From: Bin34 sp963422415
GTDB lineage: Bacteria; Chloroflexota; Anaerolineae; Caldilineales; Caldilineaceae
Reading direction: 5' to 3'
DNA length: 64,000 bases
Assembly: GCA_963422415.1 (NCBI GenBank)
Contig: OY729430.1
Span: 496,001 to 560,000, forward strand
The first letter of the stretch is position 1. The number at the start of each line of letters is the position of its first letter. The position numbers and the translations under genes were made by a program. Positions 1-8,241 of the stretch are shown piece by piece. The notes below the pieces were generated by a model. It searched no databases, was not told the DNA's origin, and worked only from the letters and a program-made list of their open reading frames with translations.

Positions 1-3000
1 GGCGCAATTGTTGGCAACCAAATTGGCTGCTACGCAATTGTAGACCTGTATCCCAAGAACAATCCCACCTGGTACCAAATCCGGTTCTCCGACGCCCAGC
101 TCGGCTGGGTGCAACGCAAAGGCACTGTAACCGTAACAGTTTCTGTCGAGAACAACCCGCCAAAGGATGTTGATGTTCCCAATGTAGAGTGGGTGCAGGT
201 ACAGGACGTCCCTGACGCAGCGCCATTGTCGACGCCTCTCACGCCTTATGCAATAGACCGCAATCCAGACCCCAAGAGAAATGTGCGCGCCGCCCCCAGT
301 ATCCCCGCTAAGCTCCCAAAGAGCAATGTTCTTGGCCAGATGACCAAGTATGTACGCTACTCCGTGCAGGGCAAATTTCGGGATTTTCGAGATTGGGACG
401 CTACCAAACTGCCGGAATCGGAACGTTGCTGGTGGCAGATTGACCTGACGCAAGATCAGACCATGCCAGAGCAAGGCGGCTGGGTGCGCAGCGATGTGGT
501 GGAGGCTTACGGCATCACGGATCAGGTGCCGGTGGCTTGGCCGGCCCCGGCACTGCCGCAGCAACTGGAAGTTCGGTCCGCAGGTTCATCGGTGTACCTG
601 CAGTGGTCTGCGCCCGCGCAGCTTGCCAACATTCCCCAGCAGCCCCAAGTCACAGGCTATCGGGTCAAGCGGCGCCAAGACAGAGCTGTGGCAACGTTTG
701 ACGTTCCTGCCAATCCTACCGCCTGGACCGAGGAGGCCCCGCCATTGCAGCTGCTCCACTACCAAGTGGCAGCGCTGGCGGGGGGCACTGTAGGAGCATT
801 CACCTCCTTCGTAAGTGTCAGAACACGCGAGACGGAACTACCCACACCTGCACCCATGCCTACGCCCACGACGGAGCCGGTGCCATTGGTAGCTCTTGAA
901 ACGGTAACGCCCACGATCGGCCCCGGGGCCGCCCAGCCGGCGAGCGATTTCCGCTGGGGTCGGAATACTTGGAAGGAGGCCGTCGGGTTCTTCGCGGATT
1001 TTGTGGACGATGTACAGGAATTCTGGGTGCAGATACGCAACCGACGGCGGGCGCGGCCGCGCTCTGCCCGCGCCTTGGCCACAGAGCGCGATACACTCTA
1101 TGGCTGGGTGCCCCTGTCGACCGTGGAGGGCGTCGGCAGTTGGCGGACTCGGGTGCAGAATTTGCCACGACCGCCTTATCTGCGAATAACGGCGGCAGGA
1201 CCGGTGCCGCTGCGGGCGGGGCCGGCACTGGGTCATGTGGAGGTTCTTCGCCAGCTGACTCCCGCCGCCAAGATCTGGTATGCGGTGTACGGTCAGAACC
1301 AAGACTGGTGGCAAATCCGGATGGCCGCGGGCCTGGCAGGCTGGCTGCGCAAACAGGATGCGCGGGTGACCGGCAACACCAAAGCTGTGCCCACAGTTGC
1401 AGGTCCGGCGCTGCCGGCGTTGCCGGGACCCGGTGGGCCGGATTTGCCAGCGGGCGTGGCTGCCCGGGTCCGCGGCCCCTACTTGAATCAATCTACCAAC
1501 TGGGGCGGGGCTTGGACGGCGGCAAAGACAGGGCGAACGGTGACGGCAACCTTCGGCAGTATTCGATCGCCAGTGCAGTATCACGCCCGGCAACAGCCGG
1601 AGGATTTGCTGGTGTTGCCAGCGGGTTTCCAGCCGGTCACGCGACAGGATATCCGCGTGACCGGGACCCACGTGCACGCGCACGGGACGGCCTTTGCCAG
1701 CGAAGCCACGGCCCGCTTCACACTGCAGGTGTTTCCGTCGGGTACCGTGCGCTACCAAGATGACGTCGAGCTGGATCATGTAGGCTATCTGCGCTATGCG
1801 ACGGGAGAGCAGAGCTGGCAGACACCGACGGCACTAGCGACACCAACGGTGACGTTGCCCGGGGTCGTCTCAGACTCTGGCTTCTACCTCAACCGACAGG
1901 TGAACTGGGGCAGCCACTGGACGCTGGAGCGCCGCGGTGATCGGGTGACGGGCCGGTTGACCACCACGCGTTCACCGGTAGCGTACTATGCCAACCAGAA
2001 CCGGGAGGTACTGCTCCTGTTGTCAACGGCATGGCGGCCGCAGCGAGCCACCCGGGTCCGGGTGACAGGGGCGCGCCGGGTGCAAGCCAATGGCATGGAC
2101 AGTGCCGACGGGCGGCGGGTGGACTTCCACCTGACGGTGGAAACGGACGGAGAGATGCGCTATGACCGGGATCCGGCTTTGGAAGCGGCGGGGGTGGGCT
2201 ATTTGCGCTACACGGTGGCGGTAGCTTGGACGGCCGCGCCGCGCGTGCAGGTGCCGGGAGCGCCGCGGGATCTGGCCGTGGAGGCAGTGGCGGCTCGGTC
2301 GATGGAACTGGACTGGCAGGCTCCGGCCGATGATGGCGGGGCGCGCATCCGCGGCTATCGCATCGAGACGTGGGGCGGAGGCATGTGGACAATGGCGGTG
2401 GCGGAGACCGGCTCTGTTCGTACCCGCCATGACCTGCACTCGTTGCGTTCCCACCGACGCTACAGCTGGCGGGTGAAGGCGCGCAACGCGGCCGGCTGGG
2501 GCCCCGCCTCCAGCGCTGTCTCCGCCACCACGCGGCGGGAGGCTCCAGGCCGACCCTCCAGACTCTCCGCCAAGGCCGCTCACGACCAAGTGACTCTGAC
2601 TTGGCAACGCGCCGCCGGAGTCGTCACGGGCTACCAAGTGCAGCGCCGCCTCCCCGGGGGCCGCTGGCGCCTTGTGGTATCGGACACTGGCAGTGCGGTC
2701 ACCTACTTTGGGGACCACCGTGTGGCGTCCGGCACCGCCTATCAGTACCGGGTGCGGGCTACCCACCACGGCGAGGCCGGGACTTGGTCCGACACCGAGT
2801 CGGTCACTACCTCTGCGGCACCCACCATTCCCGGTTGTCCCACGGGGCTGAGCGTGGCGCCCACGACCACCAGCCAGCTACAACTAAACTGGCTGGCCCC
2901 GGTGCAGACAGGCGGCGGCGTCACCGGCTACCGCATCGAGCGTGCCGCCGATACCGACCCCCGCGCTTGGATGGCCGTGGCAGCGGATACACAAAGCACT

Positions 3001-4260
3001 GCCCTGACCTGGGCTGAGTCCGGGCTGGCGGCGGACACACGCTACCGCTACCGGGTCTCGGCCCGCAATAGTGCGGGTGTAAGTGCATCCTCTGCCGAGG
3101 CAGCGGGCACGACCCGGCCGCAGCTGCGGCTAGACGTGCCGAGCATCTATCCACTCACGGCCCATGCGGAGCCGCACGCGGCAGCGACGGTAACCGCCTC
3201 CTTCGCCTTCTTTCTGCCCGAACGCAGCTATGATTTGGTGGCCCGGGAGCCAGGTCCATCCGGCTGGTATCGAATCCTGCTCTTTGGTGCTGCCCGCCCC
3301 GGACCTTTCTGGCTGCCGGCCGCAGCCGGTCGGATCGTAGGTACGTTACGCATGTTGCAACCAAGCATGGTGGAGTCCGGCACTGTGCGTCTGGGCAGTG
3401 GCCAAGTCACCTTGGCCTGGGCAGTACCGGCCACCGACGGCGGCCAGCCCGTCACCCACTACCGCGTGCGCCGTCGCCGGGCCAGCCATCACGAAGTCTA
3501 CACTCTGCGCGCCGACCGCGTGACTGGCACCGTCTACATTGACACCGCTCCCATCGCGGACGGCACTTGGTACTACTCGGTACAAGCCGTCAATGCTCTG
3601 GGTGCCGGCCCTTGGTCTGATCCCGCACCCAGTGGCCATGTCTTGGAGGTGGGCACGTCACCAAGCGTGGTGGGCGCCGGTACAGTGGACTGGGCCGGCG
3701 GCCAGATTGCCCTGACTTGGACCGTCCCAATTACCGACGGTGGGCGGCCCATCACCCACTACCGCGTACGCCGCCGCCGGGCCAGCCACCACCAGGCCTA
3801 CACACTGCGCGCTGACCGCGTGACCGATACCACTTATGCCGAAACGGCCCCCACCACGGACGGCACCTGGTACTACTCGGTGCAGGCCGTCAACACCATC
3901 GGTGCCGGCCCTTGGTCCAATCCCGAACCTAGCGGTCATGTGCTGGAGGTACATACACCGCCGGGTGCGGTGGGGGCTGGCACAGTGCGCCTGGTCGCCG
4001 GACAGGTCACTTTGACTTGGGCTGCACCGACTACGGACGGCGGCCAAGCCATCACCCACTACCGCGTGCGCCGTCGTCTGGCCAGCCAAAACCAAGCTTA
4101 TACGCTGCGCGCGAGCCGCGTGACCGGCCTCGCCTATGTCGAGACGGCTCCCTCTGCGGACGGCACTTGGTACTACTCGGTACAGGCCGTCAATGCTCTG
4201 GGTGCCGGCCCTTGGTCCAATCCCGAACCTAGCGGCCACGCGCTCGTGCTCTCCGCTTGA
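1..4260 (+). CDS. Large secreted-type SH3-like / fibronectin type III repeat protein (5' end missing)
   Basis: The frame is open from base 1, so the N-terminus and any signal peptide lie outside the window; the GTG at 109 is inside an SH3-like domain and is not the start. About 1419 codons are visible. Order by DNA position: SH3-like segments with the W-x-Q-I...GWV pattern (1-130, 310-510, 945-1140, 1180-1380); a first FN3 domain (535-825); two copies of an unrecognised ~100-residue domain (1470-1820, 1870-2240); three FN3 domains (2250-3115) with typical GYRIE and YRYRVSARNSAG strands; another SH3-like stretch (3120-3340); three near-identical FN3-like repeats (3370-4257). There is no enzymatic domain, so a surface or extracellular binding role is inferred. 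The unrecognised domain recurs in the LRR protein at 5080-7605, suggesting a functional link. Confidence 0.85.
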   Translation, partial: GAIVGNQIGCYAIVDLYPKNNPTWYQIRFSDAQLGWVQRKGTVTVTVSVENNPPKDVDVPNVEWVQVQDVPDAAPLSTPLTPYAIDRNPDPKRNVRAAPSIPAKLPKSNVLGQMTKYVRYSVQGKFRDFRDWDATKLPESERCWWQIDLTQDQTMPEQGGWVRSDVVEAYGITDQVPVAWPAPALPQQLEVRSAGSSVYLQWSAPAQLANIPQQPQVTGYRVKRRQDRAVATFDVPANPTAWTEEAPPLQLLHYQVAALAGGTVGAFTSFVSVRTRETELPTPAPMPTPTTEPVPLVALETVTPTIGPGAAQPASDFRWGRNTWKEAVGFFADFVDDVQEFWVQIRNRRRARPRSARALATERDTLYGWVPLSTVEGVGSWRTRVQNLPRPPYLRITAAGPVPLRAGPALGHVEVLRQLTPAAKIWYAVYGQNQDWWQIRMAAGLAGWLRKQDARVTGNTKAVPTVAGPALPALPGPGGPDLPAGVAARVRGPYLNQSTNWGGAWTAAKTGRTVTATFGSIRSPVQYHARQQPEDLLVLPAGFQPVTRQDIRVTGTHVHAHGTAFASEATARFTLQVFPSGTVRYQDDVELDHVGYLRYATGEQSWQTPTALATPTVTLPGVVSDSGFYLNRQVNWGSHWTLERRGDRVTGRLTTTRSPVAYYANQNREVLLLLSTAWRPQRATRVRVTGARRVQANGMDSADGRRVDFHLTVETDGEMRYDRDPALEAAGVGYLRYTVAVAWTAAPRVQVPGAPRDLAVEAVAARSMELDWQAPADDGGARIRGYRIETWGGGMWTMAVAETGSVRTRHDLHSLRSHRRYSWRVKARNAAGWGPASSAVSATTRREAPGRPSRLSAKAAHDQVTLTWQRAAGVVTGYQVQRRLPGGRWRLVVSDTGSAVTYFGDHRVASGTAYQYRVRATHHGEAGTWSDTESVTTSAAPTIPGCPTGLSVAPTTTSQLQLNWLAPVQTGGGVTGYRIERAADTDPRAWMAVAADTQSTALTWAESGLAADTRYRYRVSARNSAGVSASSAEAAGTTRPQLRLDVPSIYPLTAHAEPHAAATVTASFAFFLPERSYDLVAREPGPSGWYRILLFGAARPGPFWLPAAAGRIVGTLRMLQPSMVESGTVRLGSGQVTLAWAVPATDGGQPVTHYRVRRRRASHHEVYTLRADRVTGTVYIDTAPIADGTWYYSVQAVNALGAGPWSDPAPSGHVLEVGTSPSVVGAGTVDWAGGQIALTWTVPITDGGRPITHYRVRRRRASHHQAYTLRADRVTDTTYAETAPTTDGTWYYSVQAVNTIGAGPWSNPEPSGHVLEVHTPPGAVGAGTVRLVAGQVTLTWAAPTTDGGQAITHYRVRRRLASQNQAYTLRASRVTGLAYVETAPSADGTWYYSVQAVNALGAGPWSNPEPSGHALVLSA
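3370..4257 (+). repeat. Three tandem ~300-bp repeats coding FN3-like domains
   Basis: Three units start near 3370, 3670 and 3970, spaced about 300 bp. Each encodes an FN3-like domain with the shared blocks TDGG-x-x-(I/V)THYRVRRR and DGTWYYSVQAVN followed by GAGPWS. Similarity is high at DNA level too, which points to recent duplication inside the gene. Confidence 0.85.
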
Positions 4261-5079
4261 ACTCTGGTGACAGGCGGCCATGATTATCATTCTAGAGCCG
4301 GGAACCTCCTCTGCAGCCGGGAGCGTGGAGCTTCCTGCAGAAACTGATCGGCTGGATCGCAAACGAGGGCTGTACTCCTTCGACTCCGCCGACTGAGACC
4401 GAATTGCGGGCCATCATCCGTGCACCTATGACGCGTGGATGATGGCCCATAACAGGGCTTGCCCGCTGCTGGACGATACCTTGCCTCTCCAAGATGGTCC
4501 CTCATGAAATCCGTGGTCCTCACCGATCTGGCATTCCAAGATGGTTCACGGCTGTTGTATCTGAAATATTAGGGAAGTCCCTAGGCCATAGCCTAGCGCT
4601 GCCGTTCAGGTTGTCTCCATTGCGACGCCTTGCACACGCATGCTTGGGATGTAATCCGGCGGGTCCAAATTCGTCTCTGTGCGACCGGTAACGCGGCGCA
4701 GGGCGGATGTCTTACAACCTTGTTGCCTGCCTCGCAGGGCGAACACGGGTTCCCGTATCGCGCGGAGGGGGCACGGCAGTCTTGCAACCAGTGGTTTCAG
4801 AAACCAAGTTCCGATACCCTCTTGGTTCACCTACTTACGCAGCCCGCAATCTCGGCTTCTGCCTGCTCGATACGGGGCCATTCCCTGTCCGGCCCAGCCA
4901 GGTCCGGCGCCGAGCGGTCGTACTCATAGCCGCCCAGATCAACAACATCATGGAGATCGCAGCCTTGGCCAGCGCCTCCCGGCCGACTCTCCACTGATAT
5001 CCGACTACTGACGGACAGACCCGAATACACAGAACCGGAGCCGGCAGACCCTAGTCGGATCACCTGCCCCGTCCGGATG
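4261..5079. other. Intergenic region between two convergent repeat-protein genes
   Basis: About 820 bases between convergent stop codons. Short open frames overlap on both strands but none has a ribosome binding site or a recognisable domain. The only clear structure is the inverted repeat at 4408-4448. Confidence 0.6.
4408..4448. terminator. 12-bp perfect inverted repeat, possible bidirectional terminator
   Basis: The arms GGGCCATCATCC (4408-4419) and GGATGATGGCCC (4437-4448) are perfect complements with a 17-nt loop. They lie between convergent genes, about 150 nt after the upstream stop. No T tract follows on either side, so intrinsic termination is only a possibility; it could also be a dispersed palindromic repeat. 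Confidence 0.35.
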
Positions 5080-7605
5080 TCATCCGGCACCTTCAAGTTC
5101 CTCCAAGCCAGTACAGAACGGACGCGCAGCCACATCTTGTTCCTGTGCATCGTCAATGTACCATTTCCCGTCCTTCCTGCCGCGCCAGGCGGTCGGCAGA
5201 CATCCTGTCAACGGATTGCCGGTCAGATCCAAGCTACGTAGATTCCTGTGCAGGTTACCGTACAGATTGTCGCTCTGGATCTGGTTCAGTATGGCGGGTG
5301 GCAGCTCTGTCAACCGGTTCCCAGCCAGATCCAAGGATTCCAAGGAGTCGATCTGGTCCAGCTCAAGCGGCAGCGCGGTCAACTGGCTGTGGCTCAGATT
5401 CAGATGTCTCAGATTGACAAGCTGGCCTAGCTCGGGCGGCAATTCTGTCAACCGGTTTCTAGCTAGATCCAAGAATTCTAGGGATCCGAGCTGAGCCAGT
5501 ACGGCGGGCGACAACTCTGTCAACTGGTTTCCAGCCAAGTCCAGATGCCTCAGATTGACGAGCTGGTTCAGTGCGGGCGACAACTCTGTCAACTGGTTTC
5601 CGGCCAAGTCCAGATGCCTCAGATTGACGAGCTGGTTCAGTGCGGGCGACAACTCTGTCAACTGGTTTCCGGCCAAGTCCAGATGCCTCAGATTGACGAG
5701 CTGATTTAGTGCAAGCGGCAACTTTGTCAACCGGTTCCCAGTCAGGTCCAGAGATTCCAGAGATCCAAGTCGGCTCAGTGCAGACGGCAGCGCGGTCAAC
5801 TGATTGTGGTCCAGCTGCAGCCAATACAGACGGATGAGACGACCTATCGCGGGCTGCAACGCGGTCAACTGATTGTGACTCAGATCCAGATGCCTCAGGT
5901 GGGTGAGCCGACCTAGCTCGGACGGCAGCACGGTCAACAGGTTCCCGGCTAGATCCAGATGCCTCAGGTGGGTGAGCCGACCTAGCTCGGGTGGCAGTGC
6001 GATCAACTGATTGCGGGTCAGATCAAGCCAATGCAGACGGGTGAGCCGACTCAGCTCGGGCGGCAGTACAGTCAACCGGTTCTCGGCCAGAAACAACTCT
6101 TGCAGGTGGGCGAGCCGACCCAGCTCGGGTGGCAGCGCGGTCAACTGGCCGTAGCTCAGATCTAGATGCATCAGGTGGGTGAGCCGGCCCAGCTCGGGCG
6201 GCAGCGCGGTCAACTGGCTGTGACTCAGATCCAGGAATTCCAAGGAGCCGAGCCGGCCCAGCTCGGGCGGCAGCGCGGTCAACTGACTGTGGCTCAGATC
6301 CAGGAATTCCAGGGAGCCGAGCCGACTCAGTTCGGGCGGCAGTGCGGTCAACTGGCTGTGGCTCAGATCCAGATGCGTCAGGCGGGCGAGCCGGCCCAGC
6401 TCGGACGGCAGTGCGGTCAACTGGCTGTGGCTCAGATCCAGATGCGTCAGGTGGGCGAGCTGACCCAGCTCGGGCGGCAGCGCGGTCAACTGGCTGTGGC
6501 TCAGATCCAGATGCGTCAGGCGGGCGAGCTGACCCAGCTCGGGCGGCAGCGCGGTCGCCCCGCTATAGCTCAGATCCAGATGTGTCAGGTGGGCGAGCTG
6601 ACCCAACTCGGCGGGGATTTCCACCGTGACTTCAGAAAGCCTCGACTCAAAATATACTCTCAAGCCTGTTATTCGCCCGTCTTTGAATGCCTCCCTCCTG
6701 AACCCCACATTATTCCCCCACGCTTCATTCCAGGCCGAAGCCGGACTCCAAGTCGGACTCAGAATTTTATCCAAGACTACTTGGTCATTGGCCCTTGGCG
6801 TGGTCCCCCAAGTGGTGGTCAGGGTATAGGACGGATGCCCTTGACCCGCCTCGTTGGCGGCGGCCAAGGAGTGCACCTTGCCGTTTGCTTCCACTCGCAG
6901 TCGGATGTGGCGGGACGCTGCCGGAACCTGTTCCAAGGTACCGTCCCCGCGCACCGAGTGGCCGACCACGTCCCGGATGACGGGGAGCCGCGGGCGGAAA
7001 CCGGGCGGTACCGTGAACAGCGTCTGCAACCCGGGTCCATGAGGGTCGGTCACGAGCGTGAAGGATACCCAATCTCCGTTGCGCTGCAGCCGGTGGCGGC
7101 ACCCATGATCCACCGCATCCAGAATCGGTGAGCGAGCGAGATTGTCGGCCTCTAACGTGGTGCTCCAAGCGGTAGTCAGGATGTAGGACGGATACCATTC
7201 CCCGGCTCCGATCCCGCCGCCCAACGAGTGCACCGTGCCGTTTGCTTCCACTCGCAGTCGGATGCGGCGTCTCGCATCTGGGACCTGTTCCAAGGCGCCT
7301 TCCTCGGGCACCGGGTAGCCGACTACGTCCCGAATGATGGGGAGCGGGGGGCGGAAACCGGGCGGCACCATGAACAGCGTCTGTGGCCCGGGTCCATGAG
7401 AACCGATCACGAGCGTGAAGGATACCTGATCCCCGGTGCGCTGCAGCCGGTAGTGGCATCCCTGATCCACCTCCACGGTCGACAGCGGATCGGGATCGGA
7501 TTCCGCCTGCACCGGCAGGGAGAAGGTCGGCCACAACAACAGACTCAGCCACAACAACACCCTCAAGGCACAAGTGACGGATACGGAAACAGGAAGAACA
7601 GACAT
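5080..7605 (-). CDS. Secreted leucine-rich-repeat protein
   Basis: About 841 residues. The ATG at 7605 gives a clean signal peptide (hydrophobic ALRVLLWLSLLLWPTF ending near VQAES); a TTG five codons upstream is an alternative. Two copies of an unrecognised ~100-residue domain follow (each has LQR-x-GD, then VPPGFRP, then RLRVEANG, then TTxW). These match the domain pair in the SH3/FN3 protein at 1-4260. The rest is about 20 leucine-rich repeats of 23 residues with the core LTHLDLSHSQLTALPPE, ending in a degenerate cap with two cysteines (GCLP, PFC). LRRs bind proteins or glycans; an extracellular binding or host-interaction role is inferred. Three repeat units are almost identical at DNA level. 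Confidence 0.88.
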   Translation of the reverse strand: MSVLPVSVSVTCALRVLLWLSLLLWPTFSLPVQAESDPDPLSTVEVDQGCHYRLQRTGDQVSFTLVIGSHGPGPQTLFMVPPGFRPPLPIIRDVVGYPVPEEGALEQVPDARRRIRLRVEANGTVHSLGGGIGAGEWYPSYILTTAWSTTLEADNLARSPILDAVDHGCRHRLQRNGDWVSFTLVTDPHGPGLQTLFTVPPGFRPRLPVIRDVVGHSVRGDGTLEQVPAASRHIRLRVEANGKVHSLAAANEAGQGHPSYTLTTTWGTTPRANDQVVLDKILSPTWSPASAWNEAWGNNVGFRREAFKDGRITGLRVYFESRLSEVTVEIPAELGQLAHLTHLDLSYSGATALPPELGQLARLTHLDLSHSQLTALPPELGQLAHLTHLDLSHSQLTALPSELGRLARLTHLDLSHSQLTALPPELSRLGSLEFLDLSHSQLTALPPELGRLGSLEFLDLSHSQLTALPPELGRLTHLMHLDLSYGQLTALPPELGRLAHLQELFLAENRLTVLPPELSRLTRLHWLDLTRNQLIALPPELGRLTHLRHLDLAGNLLTVLPSELGRLTHLRHLDLSHNQLTALQPAIGRLIRLYWLQLDHNQLTALPSALSRLGSLESLDLTGNRLTKLPLALNQLVNLRHLDLAGNQLTELSPALNQLVNLRHLDLAGNQLTELSPALNQLVNLRHLDLAGNQLTELSPAVLAQLGSLEFLDLARNRLTELPPELGQLVNLRHLNLSHSQLTALPLELDQIDSLESLDLAGNRLTELPPAILNQIQSDNLYGNLHRNLRSLDLTGNPLTGCLPTAWRGRKDGKWYIDDAQEQDVAARPFCTGLEELEGAG
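5512..5718 (-). repeat. Three tandem 69-bp units inside the LRR gene
   Basis: Units at 5512-5580, 5581-5649 and 5650-5718. Units 1 and 2 differ at about one base and unit 3 diverges only at its end. Each encodes exactly one 23-residue leucine-rich repeat, so gain or loss of a unit keeps the frame. This is recent coding duplication and not a CRISPR array, because there are no spacers. Confidence 0.9.
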
Positions 7606-8241
7606 GAAGCTACGGAACAACCGGACCTGCCCTCATCCTACGCCAGAGGGCGCTGGCGCTTCGTGAACGGGGATCGCCGGGCAGGGCTGTGGATGGTCCT
7701 GCGCCAAGATGGATCCAAGGCTGAATCTTGGGTGGAGTGGGATCACGAGCAGAAGCATTGTGATGTCCGACTACCGATCTTCATCAGAGCAACAGCTGAA
7801 CTTTGGACATCATAGTCTGAGCCGTCCCTAGCTCGAGATGGCATGATTCTCTCTGAGTGAGCCTGCCGACAGTTGGCAAGTATCCCATGCTTGGGAATAG
7901 TCGACATCCTACCCTCTTACCAGTGCGGCGTTGATGTTGCTGCGATCGAAACGAATCCGTTCTTGAGTTATGCAGCGATGGACATATAAAGTCCTTGACC
8001 AAGTTCAGAATCGGAGCTTTGTGAATTCGATTGTATCCAGATCGAGACGGCTGCTGTTGCTTGTCGCTATAGAGGAGGGGCAACAATTGGTTGCAGACAG
8101 CGGTGAAGCGACCGTCACCTGCAGTTCGAAACCGGGCGGCTGTCCAACGGCGCGCGGCAGAGAGTGTCGATATGGGTCGGCAGCCTGCGGCGAGCGAAAA
8201 ACCCCGATGCCGTTTCGGAAAATCGCAAACCCTCTTCCGGT
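7606..8241. other. Intergenic region upstream of the LRR gene
   Basis: About 636 bases between two leftward genes. The small open frames here have no recognisable domain. It presumably carries the LRR gene promoter, but I see no convincing -35/-10 pair on the minus strand. Confidence 0.5.

Noticed and set aside
5512..5718. CRISPR-like array
   Set aside because: Repeats are directly adjacent with no spacers and code for leucine-rich repeats.
6166..7131. 321-codon frame on the plus strand inside the LRR gene
   Set aside because: An antisense shadow created by the 69-bp periodicity of the LRR codons; repetitive Gln/Leu/Arg product without domains.
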